DNA of 64,000 bases from Tsukamurella sp. TY48 (GCF_019656655.1 NZ_BPMV01000001.1:2170001-2234000), one strand, 5' to 3'. Positions 34,284 to 43,698 are shown, counted from the first letter of the stretch. Numbers and translations are program-made. The notes: generated from the letters alone by a model not told the origin.

Positions 34284-35092
34284 TGGCGAGCACGAGCCGC
34301 GCGAGTACGAGCGCCAAGAAGGCGGCCAAGCCGAAGCGGAAGGATCTACCTGCGCCGCTCGTGCAGGAGTTCCGGAAGCTCTTCGATGACGCCAAGAAGG
34401 CAACTGACGATCAAGGTCGGCAGATCTCGTCAGCTAGGTGGGGCGTGTATGCGTTCTTCGACTACGACGGTGAACCCATCTACGTGGGACAGACCAACGA
34501 GAAGCTGTCCACTCGCCTCAACCGGCACCTAACGAACCAGCGCACCGATGCTGTCGCCATGCGGATCCTGGACATTTTTGAGGTGGCGGAGGTTCGCATG
34601 TGGCCGATATGGGAGCTCGAAGGCATCTCCAACAAGGACAAGGCTGCGATAGCGCAGCTCAACGCCTTTGAGTACTCGGCATACGTGGAGGCCATCAAGG
34701 ACAGCAAGTTCGGCGCGATTCTCAACGAGAAGATCCCGCCACTTTCCGACCCTGTTCCGTTGCCGCAGTCGTATGCCTTCCCGCTCATCTCTGAACACAC
34801 CAGGCAGGAGCGCGGGCATGCAGATGTACGCATCGCTCGACGGGCAGAGACGATCAGCCGGCTCGCAGCGGTGGCCCACGAGCGTGGTGAGGTGTCGGAT
34901 GGTCTCCGCCGTGTACTGGTGATCCAGGCGGTCCGATTGGCTTACATCTCCGCTGTTCGACTGGCAGAGGTTGAAGGGCGTCCAGAACCGGATGCCAAGG
35001 CGATCTCGGTAGAGGGCCTGGTCGGTACCGTCATGTATGAACCCTCCGACCCACACGGCCAGCAACGCCAAGACGACGGGGACGACGACTAG
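34283..35092 (+). CDS. GIY-YIG restriction endonuclease (Eco29kI-like)
   Basis: The 269-residue protein has a GIY-YIG core: GVYAFFDYDGEPIYVGQT, then TRLNRHL with the arginine and histidine, and a downstream glutamate in LNAFEYSAYVEA. This matches the Eco29kI family, which cuts CCGCGG; a shared specificity is an inference. It is translationally coupled to the methyltransferase, forming a Type II system. The tail is highly acidic. Confidence 0.82.
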   Translation: MASTSRASTSAKKAAKPKRKDLPAPLVQEFRKLFDDAKKATDDQGRQISSARWGVYAFFDYDGEPIYVGQTNEKLSTRLNRHLTNQRTDAVAMRILDIFEVAEVRMWPIWELEGISNKDKAAIAQLNAFEYSAYVEAIKDSKFGAILNEKIPPLSDPVPLPQSYAFPLISEHTRQERGHADVRIARRAETISRLAAVAHERGEVSDGLRRVLVIQAVRLAYISAVRLAEVEGRPEPDAKAISVEGLVGTVMYEPSDPHGQQRQDDGDDD

Positions 35093-35124
35093 CGGTGTCA
35101 GTGGCAGCGCATACCCTTGGGGCC

Positions 35125-35447
35125 ATGAGCAAGCAGTTCACAGTCTCCGGCGCTGGCCAGACGTGGAGCGCGATTGAGTTCACGGACCCGTGGGAGGGCT
35201 GGGCGGTCCCGGTCGTCACGGCGGACACTCTCGCGGCGGTGTGCTCTACGCTCGGCCTGAGGCTCGAATGGGACGAAGAGGTCGCCGTCGTTGGTCCCGA
35301 TTTCGAGCGGGTTGGTCCGTATCCAGAGAACCGCTACACGCTGGAACTGGGAATCGAGTTTGAGCGGGTGTTCACTGATGACGGGCCACCCCACCGCTTC
35401 TCGATGGACGGCTGGTACGACCACGACGACTTCTTCTGCTGGGGCTT
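35125..35447 (+). pseudogene. Hypothetical gene truncated by the IS3 element
   Basis: The frame from ATG 35125 encodes FTVSGAGQTW ... WAVPVVTADTLAAVCSTLGLRLEW ... HDDFFCWG and then runs into the IS3 end at 35448. The 3' part of the gene is missing from this place. Function unknown. Confidence 0.6.
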
Positions 35448-35489
35448 GGGTCTGCTGAAGGTTTCGTTGTCACTTCAGCTCAGTGATTG

Positions 35490-36366
35490 TTAGGCCGCGT
35501 TGGCGGCTGTGTAGATCATCTCAAATTCGATGGGTGTGAGCTTGCCGAGTGTGCGTTGTCGCCGGCGGCGGTGGTAGGTCCGTTCGATCCAGACGACGAT
35601 TGCCGTCCGCAGTTCCTGGCGGGTGGTCCACTGCTGGCGGTCGAGGACGTTCTTCTGCAGCAGCGAGAAGAACGATTCCATCGCTGCGTTGTCCCCGGCG
35701 GAGCCGACCCTGCCCATCGAACCGCTGAGCTGAAACCTGTTGAGCTGCTCGGTGAACCGGCGTGATCGGAACTGGCTACCTCGATCCGAGTGCACTACGC
35801 ATCCGGCAACCGCGGCAGGGGCCACCGCGCCGGGTCACGGCGCTGTTGATGGCGTTGACCGCGATGCGGGTCTTCATCCGTTCGTCGATCGAGTATCCGA
35901 CGATCCGATTCGCATAGACGTCTTTGACCGCGCACAGATACAACTTGCCCTCGCGGGTGTGGTGCTCTGTGATATCAGTGAGCCACAAACGGTTCGGGGC
36001 CTCAGCGGAGAACTCGCGTTCTACCAGGTCGTCATGGACCGGCGGTCCGGGACGTTTGCCGCTGCCGCGCCGGCGGCTGTGCGCGGAGAACAGACCAGCT
36101 TGTGAGCACAGCCGCCACACTCGCCGCTCCGACACACTGTGACCGGCAGCGACGAGTTCGTCGGCGATGAACCGATACCCGAACTCCGGATCATCACGAT
36201 GGACATCGACCGCAGCATTAGTCACCACCGCATCATCGACATCACGGTCACAGACTGGAACAGCGCTCCAGGCATAGAAGGCTTGGCGGGAGAACTTCAG
36301 AACCCGGCAGGTCACCGCGACGGCAATCCCGTCAGCGGCCAGCTCGCGGACCAGCGGGAACATCAT
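35490..36366 (-). pseudogene. IS3 transposase orfB (frameshifted)
   Basis: The DDE integrase-type protein has an HTH_21 N-terminus (REFSAEAPNRLWLTDITEH around the first Asp) and a second part from CVVHSDRGSQFRS to the conserved glutamate region. The two halves are in different frames: the shift is near 35820, within the CGCGGTGGCC step, after residues AVTRRGG. As read, the protein is broken between the first and second catalytic Asp. A sequencing error is possible. Confidence 0.7.
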
Positions 36367-36662
36367 TTTGGGGACGAACCGAGCTTCAGATTCGCCTGCG
36401 ACAAATACGCCGCCGCCCGCCGAAGGACTTCATTCTCCTGCTCCAACAGCCGGATCCGCCGCCGCGCTTCCCGCAGCTCCTTCGCCTCGTCCCGGCTCAC
36501 ACCGGGACGAACACCGTCATCGACATCGTCTTGCCGCAGCCACCGCCGCAAACACGACTCCGCGATCCCGAAATCCTCCGCTACCTGTTTGAGCGAGACC
36601 TGCCCCGACCTGGCCACGCGGACCACATCAGCACGGAACTCCTCTGGATACGCCTTCGGCAT
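36363..36662 (-). CDS. IS3 transposase orfA
   Basis: The 99-residue protein has a helix-turn-helix (EEFRADVVRVARSG, then LKQVAEDFGIAESCLRRWL) and a C-terminal leucine-zipper-like helix (RIRLLEQENEVLRRAAAYL). The last codons C CCA AAA TGA contain a canonical X XXY YYZ slippery heptamer, so orfB is reached by a -1 frameshift. The ATG of orfB overlaps the stop. Confidence 0.88.
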   Translation of the reverse strand: MPKAYPEEFRADVVRVARSGQVSLKQVAEDFGIAESCLRRWLRQDDVDDGVRPGVSRDEAKELREARRRIRLLEQENEVLRRAAAYLSQANLKLGSSPK

Positions 36663-36736
36663 GGTCGATCATCCTTCCAGCAACAGTCCGCAGACCGCTA
36701 CAGATCAGGTGACAACTAGACCTTCAGCAGACCCTC

Positions 36737-36850
36737 ACCATCGCCAGCCTGGTTCACATGCAGGCCGTCGACCACACGGATCTGGTGGCCGTCATGCCGC
36801 CGGTGGTCGCAGGGGAGGTCCGTCGGGAGGAAGGAGGGGGTGACGGGTAG
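36737..36850 (+). pseudogene. Coding remnant cut by the IS3 element
   Basis: The + strand reads TIASLVHMQAVDHTDLVAV ... PPVVAGEVRREEGGG and stop, in good codon usage, but the 5' part is absent. It lies between the IS3 end and the attachment site, where element integrase or directionality genes are often found. I cannot identify it. Confidence 0.4.
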
Positions 36851-37010
36851 CGCGTGCGCCTGGGTACGCAGTGGGTACGCAGGCGAGCTGGCACGTACCA
36901 GCCGTACCAGCCGCACCAGCCATCGCGACCCGGGTTGCTAGCTGTCGAAATGCTGAAATAGATCGAGTATGCGCTGGTAGATGAGGTGCAGGTCAACTGG
37001 GTCGTGGATA
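36851..37010. other. Repeat-rich arm next to the attachment site
   Basis: Two GGGTACGCA units (about 36867 and 36878) and three related CGTACCAGC / CGCACCAGC units (36895-36922) lie just before the tRNA fragment. Such short direct repeats flanking an attachment core can be integrase arm-type sites. Confidence 0.35.
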
Positions 37011-37053
37011 GTTCGGGACGAAGAGGTCGTGGGTTCGAATCCCGCCACCCCGA
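37011..37053 (+). tRNA. 3' fragment of tRNA-Pro(CGG): attachment site remnant
   Basis: From the anticodon loop TTCGGGA through the anticodon stem 3' strand, variable loop, T arm (GTGGG TTCGAAT CCCGC) and acceptor strand CACCCCG plus A, the sequence is a tRNA-Pro 3' half. The 5' half is replaced by unrelated DNA. This is the typical attR/attL left by integration into the anticodon region. A full tRNA should lie at the other end, outside the window. Confidence 0.8.
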
Positions 37054-37094
37054 CTCGTTGGTTGAGACGACAGCAGGGCCCTGCCGCGGCGCGG

Positions 37095-37604
37095 TCAGGT
37101 CGTGGCGCGAGGAGCGTGTGCGTCGAGTGGCGTGATCGGCTCGTCGAGCTGGATGCGCATCACTGCGAGGAGATCGTTGAGGAGGTTCTCCATCCCCTGC
37201 AATTGCTCGCTCGGGTAGCCGTCCATGACGCGCCCCACCCGAATGCCCAGGGGAGTGAAGAACTCGTCGGCCAGGGTCTGGATCCGCGGGTCGGCGCGCA
37301 CCGTGACCACGCGGCGGTCGCGCTGCTCGCGCGTGCGCGTCACGTGGCCCGCCTGTTCGAGACGGTTGAGCAGGGCCGTGGTGGCGGGGTGCGACAGCCC
37401 GATCCGGTCGCTGAGGCGGGCGGGTGAGAGGGGCGCGCCGCGCTCCTCGGCGTTGAGGATCTCGATGAGGGCCTCGGCATCGGTGGAGTGCAGGCCCAGC
37501 CACTCGGCGAATCGCCGGGAGTATTCGCGGTAGACCACGCCGAAGTCGCGCAGTCGATCGGTCACCAGTTCCTGCTGCCGCCGGCCGGCCCGCTCCTCAG
37601 CCAT
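37095..37604 (-). CDS. MarR-family transcriptional regulator
   Basis: The 169-residue product has the winged helix of the family: LSPARLSDRIGLSHPATTALLNRLEQAGHVTRTREQRDRRVV, with dimerisation helices at both ends. The ATG at 37604 is chosen over an upstream one that lacks a ribosome site. It is divergent from the MFS efflux gene at 37720 and is likely its repressor. Confidence 0.88.
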   Translation of the reverse strand: MAEERAGRRQQELVTDRLRDFGVVYREYSRRFAEWLGLHSTDAEALIEILNAEERGAPLSPARLSDRIGLSHPATTALLNRLEQAGHVTRTREQRDRRVVTVRADPRIQTLADEFFTPLGIRVGRVMDGYPSEQLQGMENLLNDLLAVMRIQLDEPITPLDAHAPRATT

Positions 37605-37661
37605 CTCAGTCCTCGCCTTCCACCGGCCGCGCCGGTGCTCGGTTGACAATCTACGTCCCAG

Positions 37662-37704
37662 AATCTAATTTTGCCACGGAATGATTCCAGCATGGAATTA
37701 GATT
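37662..37704. promoter_or_regulatory. Operator between marR-like and MFS genes
   Basis: AATCTAATT (37662-37670) and AATTAGATT (37696-37704) are perfect inverted arms around GGAATgATTCC (37678-37688), itself a palindrome. The nested palindromes lie in the divergent promoter and fit a MarR binding site. Confidence 0.65.
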
Positions 37705-37719
37705 GGAGTGGATCGAACG

Positions 37720-39324
37720 ATGACCGCAGAACCCGCGACGGAGGTCGCACCCACGGTCCGGCAGTGGCTCGGACTGATCGCCATCGCGCTCGGAGTGGCG
37801 CTGATCGTCGTCGACACCACGATCGTGAACGTGATCATCCCGTCGATCATCGAGGACCTGAACACGGGTTCCACTGAGGCGCAGTGGATCCAGGAGTCCT
37901 ATGCGATCGTCTTCGCGGCACTTCTGCTGGTGGCGGGTCGCGTCGCCGACATCGTGGGCGCGCGCCGCGTCTTCCTGATCGGCGTGGTCGTCTTCGGCGT
38001 CACGAGCATCCTGGCAGGTCTCGCGCCCGACGGTGGCCTGCTGATCGTCGCGCGCTTCCTGCAGGGCACCGGCGCCGCGATGATCCTGCCCACCTCGCTC
38101 TCGCTGCTCAACGCCAACTTCACGGGCAAGGCGCGTGGGCAGGCCTTCGCGATCTGGGGCTCCACGATCGGCGCGGCGGCGGCCCTCGGACCGCTGCTGG
38201 GCGGCTGGCTCGCCGAACACGCCTCGTGGCGTTGGGCGTTCGGGATCAACGTGCCGCTCGCGGCGCTGATCGTGGTGGGCGTCCTGCTGTGCATCGATCG
38301 ATCGCCCCGCGTGCCGGGACGCCTGGACGTGCTGGGCTCCCTGCTCTCGGTCCTGGGCCTCGGGCTGCTCGCCTTCGGCCTGGTGGAGGGCCGCACCTAC
38401 GGCTGGATCATGAGCATCCGCCCGATCGAGATCGCCGGATTCACCTGGGACGGTGGCCTCTCCCCGGCCTTCGTCGCCCTCCTGATCAGCGCATGCGCGC
38501 TCACCGGGTTCGTCGCCCGGCAGGTGGCGCTGCGCCGCGCCGGCGATGTCGACAAGGCGCTCATGGACGTGGGCCTGTTCTCCCTCGCCTCGTTCCGCAA
38601 CGGCAACGTGGCCACCCTGATCATCGGGCTCGGCGAATTCGGCATCGTCGCGGTCCTGCCCCTGTGGCTGCAATTCGTGCTCGGCTACAGCGCCGTCCAG
38701 GCCGGCCTGGCGCTGGTCCCCATCGCGATCGGCAGCTTCATCGCGAGCGGCGCGAGCTTCGGGCTGGCCGATAAGAACGTCTCCGCACTGAATCTGGTGC
38801 GCGTCGGCCTGGTGTTCGAGGTGGTCGGCCTCGCGGCCCTCGGCTTCTTCGTCTCGCCCGACAATTCGTGGTGGGTGCTCGCGGCGATCCTCTGCGTGTA
38901 CGGCGTGGGCGTGGGCTTCGCGACTGCTCAGGTGACCAACGTGGTGCTGGCCGATGTGCCCGAACGCGACAACGGGCAGGCGTCGGGCATCCAGAGCACG
39001 TTCCGGCAGCTGGGATCCGCCCTGGGTATCGCGATCCTCACCACGGTCTTCTTCACCACGCTCGCCACCCAGGTGACCGACCGTCTCACCGCGGAGGGCG
39101 TCGCCGCCCCGCAGGCGGAGCAGTACGCGCACGTCATCACCGACAGTGCGGGCGCCGCGATCGTGGGCCTGCAAGCCGATCCGCAGACGGTGCCGGTCGC
39201 CGAGGCCGGGCGCCTCGCCATGACCGACGGGATCGAGTGGGGCGCTTATCTCGCCGCGGGATTCATCCTGCTGGGCCTCGTGGCCACGGCGCTGATTCCA
39301 CCGTCGAAGCCGGACCCGCAGTAG
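37720..39324 (+). CDS. MFS drug/proton antiporter (DHA2, EmrB/QacA type)
   Basis: The 534-residue protein has 14 predicted membrane segments. Visible motifs are DTTIVNVIIPSI in helix 1, WIQESYAIVFAALLL, GRVADIVGARRVF (motif A), and a PLLGGWLAEHASWRWAFGINVP motif C region. These pumps export hydrophobic drugs using the proton gradient. Control by the divergent MarR protein is inferred. ATG 37720 is used (GGAG 11 bases upstream). Confidence 0.9.
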   Translation: MTAEPATEVAPTVRQWLGLIAIALGVALIVVDTTIVNVIIPSIIEDLNTGSTEAQWIQESYAIVFAALLLVAGRVADIVGARRVFLIGVVVFGVTSILAGLAPDGGLLIVARFLQGTGAAMILPTSLSLLNANFTGKARGQAFAIWGSTIGAAAALGPLLGGWLAEHASWRWAFGINVPLAALIVVGVLLCIDRSPRVPGRLDVLGSLLSVLGLGLLAFGLVEGRTYGWIMSIRPIEIAGFTWDGGLSPAFVALLISACALTGFVARQVALRRAGDVDKALMDVGLFSLASFRNGNVATLIIGLGEFGIVAVLPLWLQFVLGYSAVQAGLALVPIAIGSFIASGASFGLADKNVSALNLVRVGLVFEVVGLAALGFFVSPDNSWWVLAAILCVYGVGVGFATAQVTNVVLADVPERDNGQASGIQSTFRQLGSALGIAILTTVFFTTLATQVTDRLTAEGVAAPQAEQYAHVITDSAGAAIVGLQADPQTVPVAEAGRLAMTDGIEWGAYLAAGFILLGLVATALIPPSKPDPQ

Positions 39325-39445
39325 CGCATCGTCATCCGCGGTCCCTCAGTCGCGCCGGAAAGCGATGGACGCGCGGGGCCCGTCCGTCGTAGTGTCGAGG
39401 CGGACGGGCCACCGGCCAAACGGGGGAGCGACGAGGGAGAACCGG

Positions 39446-39976
39446 ATGAGCGGAACCGTGATCATCCTGACCGGCCCACCGGGGGCGGGGAAGAGCACCG
39501 TCGCCGCCCGGCTCGCCCGAACCTTCGAGCTGGGCGTGCACCTGCATACCGATGACTTCTGGCACGCCATCGTGTCCGGCGCGATCCCGCCGTACGAGCC
39601 CGAATCCGCCGTGCAGAACGACACCGTCATGGAGGTGATCGCCGGGGCCGCCTTCGCCTATGCCGCAGGCGGATACACGACGGTGCTCGATGGCATCGTC
39701 GGGCCCTGGATGCTAGCTCACTTCCGCGCGCACGACCCCGGCATCGACGTCCGCTACCTCGTGCTCCGTCCGGACCGGGCCACCGTCCTCGCCCGCGCAC
39801 AGGCCCGCACCGCACCTGATGCCCTCGTCGAGGTACAGCCGATCCTCACGATGTGGGACCAGTTCGCCGACCTCGGCGAGTACGAGAGCAACGTCCTCGA
39901 CACATCGCACGACGATGCCGAGCGCACGCACCATCGCGTCGCGGAGGCACTCGCGGCGAACGGGTTCCGTCTCTAG
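39446..39976 (+). CDS. P-loop kinase-like ATPase
   Basis: The 176-residue product begins VIILTGPPGAGKSTVAARLA (Walker A), then has HTDDFWH, LDGIVGPWML (Walker B-like strand) and a lid region with two arginines (RPDRATVLARAQAR). It resembles zeta-toxin/shikimate-kinase-like small-molecule kinases. The substrate is unknown. It converges with the carotenoid oxygenase gene, overlapping by 4 bases. Confidence 0.8.
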   Translation: MSGTVIILTGPPGAGKSTVAARLARTFELGVHLHTDDFWHAIVSGAIPPYEPESAVQNDTVMEVIAGAAFAYAAGGYTTVLDGIVGPWMLAHFRAHDPGIDVRYLVLRPDRATVLARAQARTAPDALVEVQPILTMWDQFADLGEYESNVLDTSHDDAERTHHRVAEALAANGFRL

Positions 39977-41418
39977 GCCTGCGACACCCGATCGGTGAAC
40001 ATGCCGTGGAACCCGGGGAAGAAGTGGTGCGGTAGCCGCGCAACGGCCACCGGACCGGCCTCGATATCGCGGGCGTCCACCACGTACAGCGCCGAGCGGT
40101 GCTCCTCCGCCAGGTACACCACCAGGAGGAGCCAGCCGTCGTCCTCGCCGTCGCCGTCCGCGCGCGGAACGAAGAAGGGCTCACCCACGCCGTCGTGAAC
40201 GGAGAAGCCGCCCATCGAGGTCTGCTTCCCGGTCTCGTTGTCGATCTTCTCCAGCGACGGGGGCGTCGTCCCATCGGACTCCATCAGGTACGAGTACCGG
40301 AAGTACCGCCCGGTGCGGCGCCAATCGTGCATCGGGAACTCGCCCAGCGAGGCCGACAACTCGGTCAGCTCCACGCGATCACTCGGTGTGATCCGCAGCC
40401 GCGTGAGCGTGCCGCCCCGGGCCGGACCGTACTCGCGGAAGTCCGAGAGCATCTTCGCCGTCTCGTCCCAGTCGTCGTACTTCACCACATCGATCAGCAC
40501 ATCGCCGCCCACCTCGTAGGCGTTGTTCACGTGCACCTTCGGGAACGCGGGAATGGTGAACCGCCGCGGCGCGGAACCGTCGCGCGGCACCAGGATCACT
40601 TCGCTGCCCAGCTCCGCGCGGAACTCGGTGGCGGAGTTGAAATCGACCATGCCGAGCCCGGCCCGTGCGGCGCGCACCGGATTCATCGTGAGCGGATCGA
40701 GCACGAACACCAGGTACCGCTCGGTGATGGCGAAATCGTGATTGATCAGCACATGCGTGAGCGGCACCGTGCGAATCGTGCTGAGCCGGCCGCGCGGGTC
40801 CACGCGGTAGCAGCGCAGCCCCACCACGCCGGGCGTGCGCCCGAGGGGCGGCACCGTGAGCCCGAAGTTGAACAGCTCGCCCGTCACGGGATCGACCTTC
40901 GGGTGCGGGGAGAACGTGCTCAGCAGGCTCAGCGCACCGCCGAAATCGCAGCGCCCCCGCGTTTCCAGGGAATCGGGGTCGAGCTCCCACGGGCGGCCGT
41001 CGTCGGACAGCGAGACCAGCCGGTCACCGTGGTAGATCGACGTGGTGTTGGACCGGTCGGCCGGACCGCGGCCGGCGTTGCCGAGCGGACCGCCGGCGGC
41101 GAGGGTACCGAGCCCACGTACCCGGTCCCCTCGCCCGGCCTCCTCCCGCTGGTACTTGGGGGTGCGCACGTACCGGTTCCGGTAGCGCAGCTTCCCACCC
41201 TGCAATGCGAACTTCGCGACCATCCCGTCACCGTCGAACAGGTGCCGGGCGTAGAAGCCCCCGGCCTCCCACCGGACCGGTGCGCTCCGGTACAGCGTGC
41301 CGAGCAGATCCTCGGGGAGGGCGCCCGTGATGTCCTCGATCACGATGTCGTCGTACTCGCCCACGGCGGGTTCGAAGACGCGCGAGCGGTCCACGGCGAT
41401 GTCTTCCCCGGTAGTCAT
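39973..41418 (-). CDS. Carotenoid cleavage oxygenase family protein
   Basis: The 481-residue enzyme is of the RPE65/lignostilbene dioxygenase family. Four iron-binding histidines are visible in FSPHPKVDP, INHDFAIT, KVHVNNAYE and FFPGFHGMF. The length is normal for the family. It cleaves a double bond in carotenoids or stilbenes with O2. It is divergent from a TetR gene with 54 bases between, suggesting control by that regulator. Confidence 0.9.
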   Translation of the reverse strand: MTTGEDIAVDRSRVFEPAVGEYDDIVIEDITGALPEDLLGTLYRSAPVRWEAGGFYARHLFDGDGMVAKFALQGGKLRYRNRYVRTPKYQREEAGRGDRVRGLGTLAAGGPLGNAGRGPADRSNTTSIYHGDRLVSLSDDGRPWELDPDSLETRGRCDFGGALSLLSTFSPHPKVDPVTGELFNFGLTVPPLGRTPGVVGLRCYRVDPRGRLSTIRTVPLTHVLINHDFAITERYLVFVLDPLTMNPVRAARAGLGMVDFNSATEFRAELGSEVILVPRDGSAPRRFTIPAFPKVHVNNAYEVGGDVLIDVVKYDDWDETAKMLSDFREYGPARGGTLTRLRITPSDRVELTELSASLGEFPMHDWRRTGRYFRYSYLMESDGTTPPSLEKIDNETGKQTSMGGFSVHDGVGEPFFVPRADGDGEDDGWLLLVVYLAEEHRSALYVVDARDIEAGPVAVARLPHHFFPGFHGMFTDRVSQA

Positions 41419-41472
41419 GACTACACTCGACCCCATCGCGCGGGACGGATACAAGTCAGATCGGAGGCTGCC

Positions 41473-42129
41473 GTGTCCAAGAACTCCGAGAGCGGCTCTG
41501 CGCTGCGCCGACGGCCCTCACAGGGGCGGGCGAAGGACACGGTGAATCGGGCTGAGTCGGCCGCTGGTCAGATTCTGGCCGAGAGTGGGTACGCCGCGCT
41601 GTCGATGGGATCGATCGCCGACCGGATCGGGGTCTCGAAGGGAACGCTGTACCAGTACTTCCCGAACAAGGAGTCGGTGGTCGCGGCCGTGGTCGCCGAG
41701 ATCATGGACGATCTCGTCACCTCCTTCGGTGAGCGGCTCCGCGAAACCCTCGCGGGCGGCGCGGTCACGCTGGGGCCCGAGCTCCTCGCCTCCGTCTTCG
41801 CCGAGCTGGACCGGTACCGCCCCACGCTCACGGCGGTGCTCGACGGTGCGCCGCACCTGCTGCCCGCCAGTGCTTTCGACCCCATCTCCCAGCGGTGGGG
41901 CGATGCCACCCGCACCCTGCTGGCGATCGGCGCGCGGAACGCCGCGGGGGCCGACCGCGTCGCCGTCGACGGCGAAGCGCTGGTCACCATCCTCAGCGTG
42001 TGCGGACCGGCGCTGTGCCTGCACTACCTGTCGGCCGACCTGCGGGATCAGCGCGAGGCGCTCGCGCGCACCTACTTCTCCATGGCCTACGGGGGCCTCA
42101 CCGCCGCCGGCCTGAACCCACTCGTGTAG
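41473..42129 (+). CDS. TetR-family transcriptional regulator
   Basis: The 218-residue product has the TetR DNA-binding helices: AAGQILAESGYAALSMGSIADRIGVSKGTLYQYFPNKESVV, followed by a helical ligand domain. GTG 41473 follows a CGGAGG site. It is divergent from the carotenoid oxygenase gene. Confidence 0.88.
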   Translation: MSKNSESGSALRRRPSQGRAKDTVNRAESAAGQILAESGYAALSMGSIADRIGVSKGTLYQYFPNKESVVAAVVAEIMDDLVTSFGERLRETLAGGAVTLGPELLASVFAELDRYRPTLTAVLDGAPHLLPASAFDPISQRWGDATRTLLAIGARNAAGADRVAVDGEALVTILSVCGPALCLHYLSADLRDQREALARTYFSMAYGGLTAAGLNPLV

Positions 42130-42139
42130 ACCGATAAGG

Positions 42140-42934
42140 GTGAGTGAGCCCCAGGTCAGCCCCCAGTTCATACGCAGCGGCAAGGGCTTCGAGTCCCTGC
42201 CCGCGGCCGAGGGACGCTGGGCGCCCGGAACCCTGTCCGGCCCCGCCGTGGCGGGCCTGCTGGCGCAGGTACTCGACACCGAGTTCGGCGACGGTCTGGT
42301 GCCCGCGCGCTGGCACTGCGACCTGTTCCGCATGGTTCCCGCGGGCCGCATCGACGTGCGCACCCGCCTGATCCGATCGGGCCGCCGCATCCGCGTGGCC
42401 GAGGCGGAGATCGTGCACGAGGACACCACCGTGGTCCGCGCCGCCGCCACGTTCTACCACCGCGCGCCGCAACCCGACGGCCTCGTCTGGACGGATCCGC
42501 GATCCCCGCAGGCACCCGCGGCCGGGGCGCCGCGCCTGTCGATGGCATGCGGAGACGGCGACTACCTCTCCGCCGAGGACCCGTCGCAGTGGCTCAACGC
42601 GGAACGCAAGCGGGTGTGGACGGTGGGCTGGCGCGTGCTCGACGGCGAGGACACCACCCCCTTCGCGCGCGCCGCCATGGTCTCGGACACCACCAACCTG
42701 GTGACGGGCATGGGAACCGAAGGGGTGCAGACCATCAACGGCGATGTCTCGATGGCCCTGTCCCGTGCGCCGATCGGCGACGAGATCGGACTGGAGGCCG
42801 ACCAATTCCTGCTCGTCGACGGCGTCAGTGCCTCCTCGGCCAGCATGTTCGACCGCACCGGACGGTTCGGCATCTGCACCGTGACCGGCGTGGCGACCGG
42901 CGCCGCCGTGCACGGACCGAAGGAGACGCGATGA
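42140..42934 (+). CDS. Acyl-CoA thioesterase family protein
   Basis: The 264-residue double hot-dog protein has FEDLPAA-like N-terminus, LVPARWHCDLFRMVPAGRID, RSGRRIRVAEAEIV, and a second half with GTEGVQTINGDVSMAL. It probably hydrolyses acyl-CoA esters. GTG 42140 is 10 bases after the TetR stop; the 3' end overlaps the next gene (ATGA). Confidence 0.78.
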   Translation: MSEPQVSPQFIRSGKGFESLPAAEGRWAPGTLSGPAVAGLLAQVLDTEFGDGLVPARWHCDLFRMVPAGRIDVRTRLIRSGRRIRVAEAEIVHEDTTVVRAAATFYHRAPQPDGLVWTDPRSPQAPAAGAPRLSMACGDGDYLSAEDPSQWLNAERKRVWTVGWRVLDGEDTTPFARAAMVSDTTNLVTGMGTEGVQTINGDVSMALSRAPIGDEIGLEADQFLLVDGVSASSASMFDRTGRFGICTVTGVATGAAVHGPKETR

Positions 42935-43698
42935 CCGAAACCGTTCGGGTGCACCGCGAGGGACCCGTCACCGTCATCCGGATCGACCGTCCCGAGGTGC
43001 GCAACGCCGTCGACCGGGACACCGCGCAGGCACTCGCGGATGCCTTCCGCGCCTTCGATGCCGATCCCGACGCCGCGGTCGCCGTGCTGCACGGTACCGG
43101 CGGAACCTTCTGCGCCGGAGCCGATCTCAAGGCCGTCGCCGCCGGCACGCCGAATCGCGTGGAACCCGACGGCGACGCCCCGATGGGGATCTCCCGGCTG
43201 CGGCTCTCGAAACCGGTGATCGCCGCGATCGAGGGACACGCCGTGGCCGGCGGACTCGAACTGGCGATCTGGGCCGACCTGCGGGTGGCCGCATCCGATG
43301 CCGTGCTCGGCGTCTTCTGCCGCCGCTGGGGCGTGCCCCTCATCGACGGCGGGACGGTGCGCCTGCCCCGCCTGATCGGGGCGAGCCGGGCCATGGACCT
43401 GATCCTCACCGGGCGGCCCGTCGACGCCGCCGAGGCGCACGCCATCGGCCTGGTCAACCGCCTCGTCGAACCTGGAACCGCGCTGGCCGCCGCCGTCGCC
43501 CTGGGACGCGATCTGGCCGGGTTCCCGCAGGCCTGCCTGCGTAACGACCGGCTCGCGATGCTCGAATCCGAGGGCCTCCCCGAATCCGAGGCGCTCGGCG
43601 TGGAGCACCGGTACGGCGTCGCCTCCCTGACCGACGGTGCGGTGGCGGGCGCGACCCGGTTCGCGGGCGGCGCCGGCCGGCACGGAGAGTTCGATTAG
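42931..43698 (+). CDS. Enoyl-CoA hydratase/isomerase family protein
   Basis: The 255-residue crotonase-fold enzyme has the first oxyanion-hole loop GTFCAGADLKAV and the second IEGHAVAGGLELAIWADLRVAA. It is co-translated with the thioesterase gene, so both may act on the same acyl-CoA. The substrate cannot be read. Confidence 0.88.
   Translation: MTETVRVHREGPVTVIRIDRPEVRNAVDRDTAQALADAFRAFDADPDAAVAVLHGTGGTFCAGADLKAVAAGTPNRVEPDGDAPMGISRLRLSKPVIAAIEGHAVAGGLELAIWADLRVAASDAVLGVFCRRWGVPLIDGGTVRLPRLIGASRAMDLILTGRPVDAAEAHAIGLVNRLVEPGTALAAAVALGRDLAGFPQACLRNDRLAMLESEGLPESEALGVEHRYGVASLTDGAVAGATRFAGGAGRHGEFD

Larger units (their letters stand above)
35448..36734 (-). mobile_element. IS3-family insertion sequence, left copy
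   Basis: The 1,287-bp element is bounded by inverted repeats starting GGGTCTGCTGAAGGT at both ends and carries orfA and orfB on the - strand. The flanks show no 3-bp target duplication. Left flank is a truncated gene; right flank is another coding remnant. A second copy in the opposite orientation begins at 63,292. Confidence 0.85.

Noticed and set aside
40099-42129. Very long + strand open frame antisense to the carotenoid oxygenase gene
   Set aside because: It is a high-GC shadow of the oxygenase; only its last 218 codons (from GTG 41473) encode a real protein, the TetR regulator.
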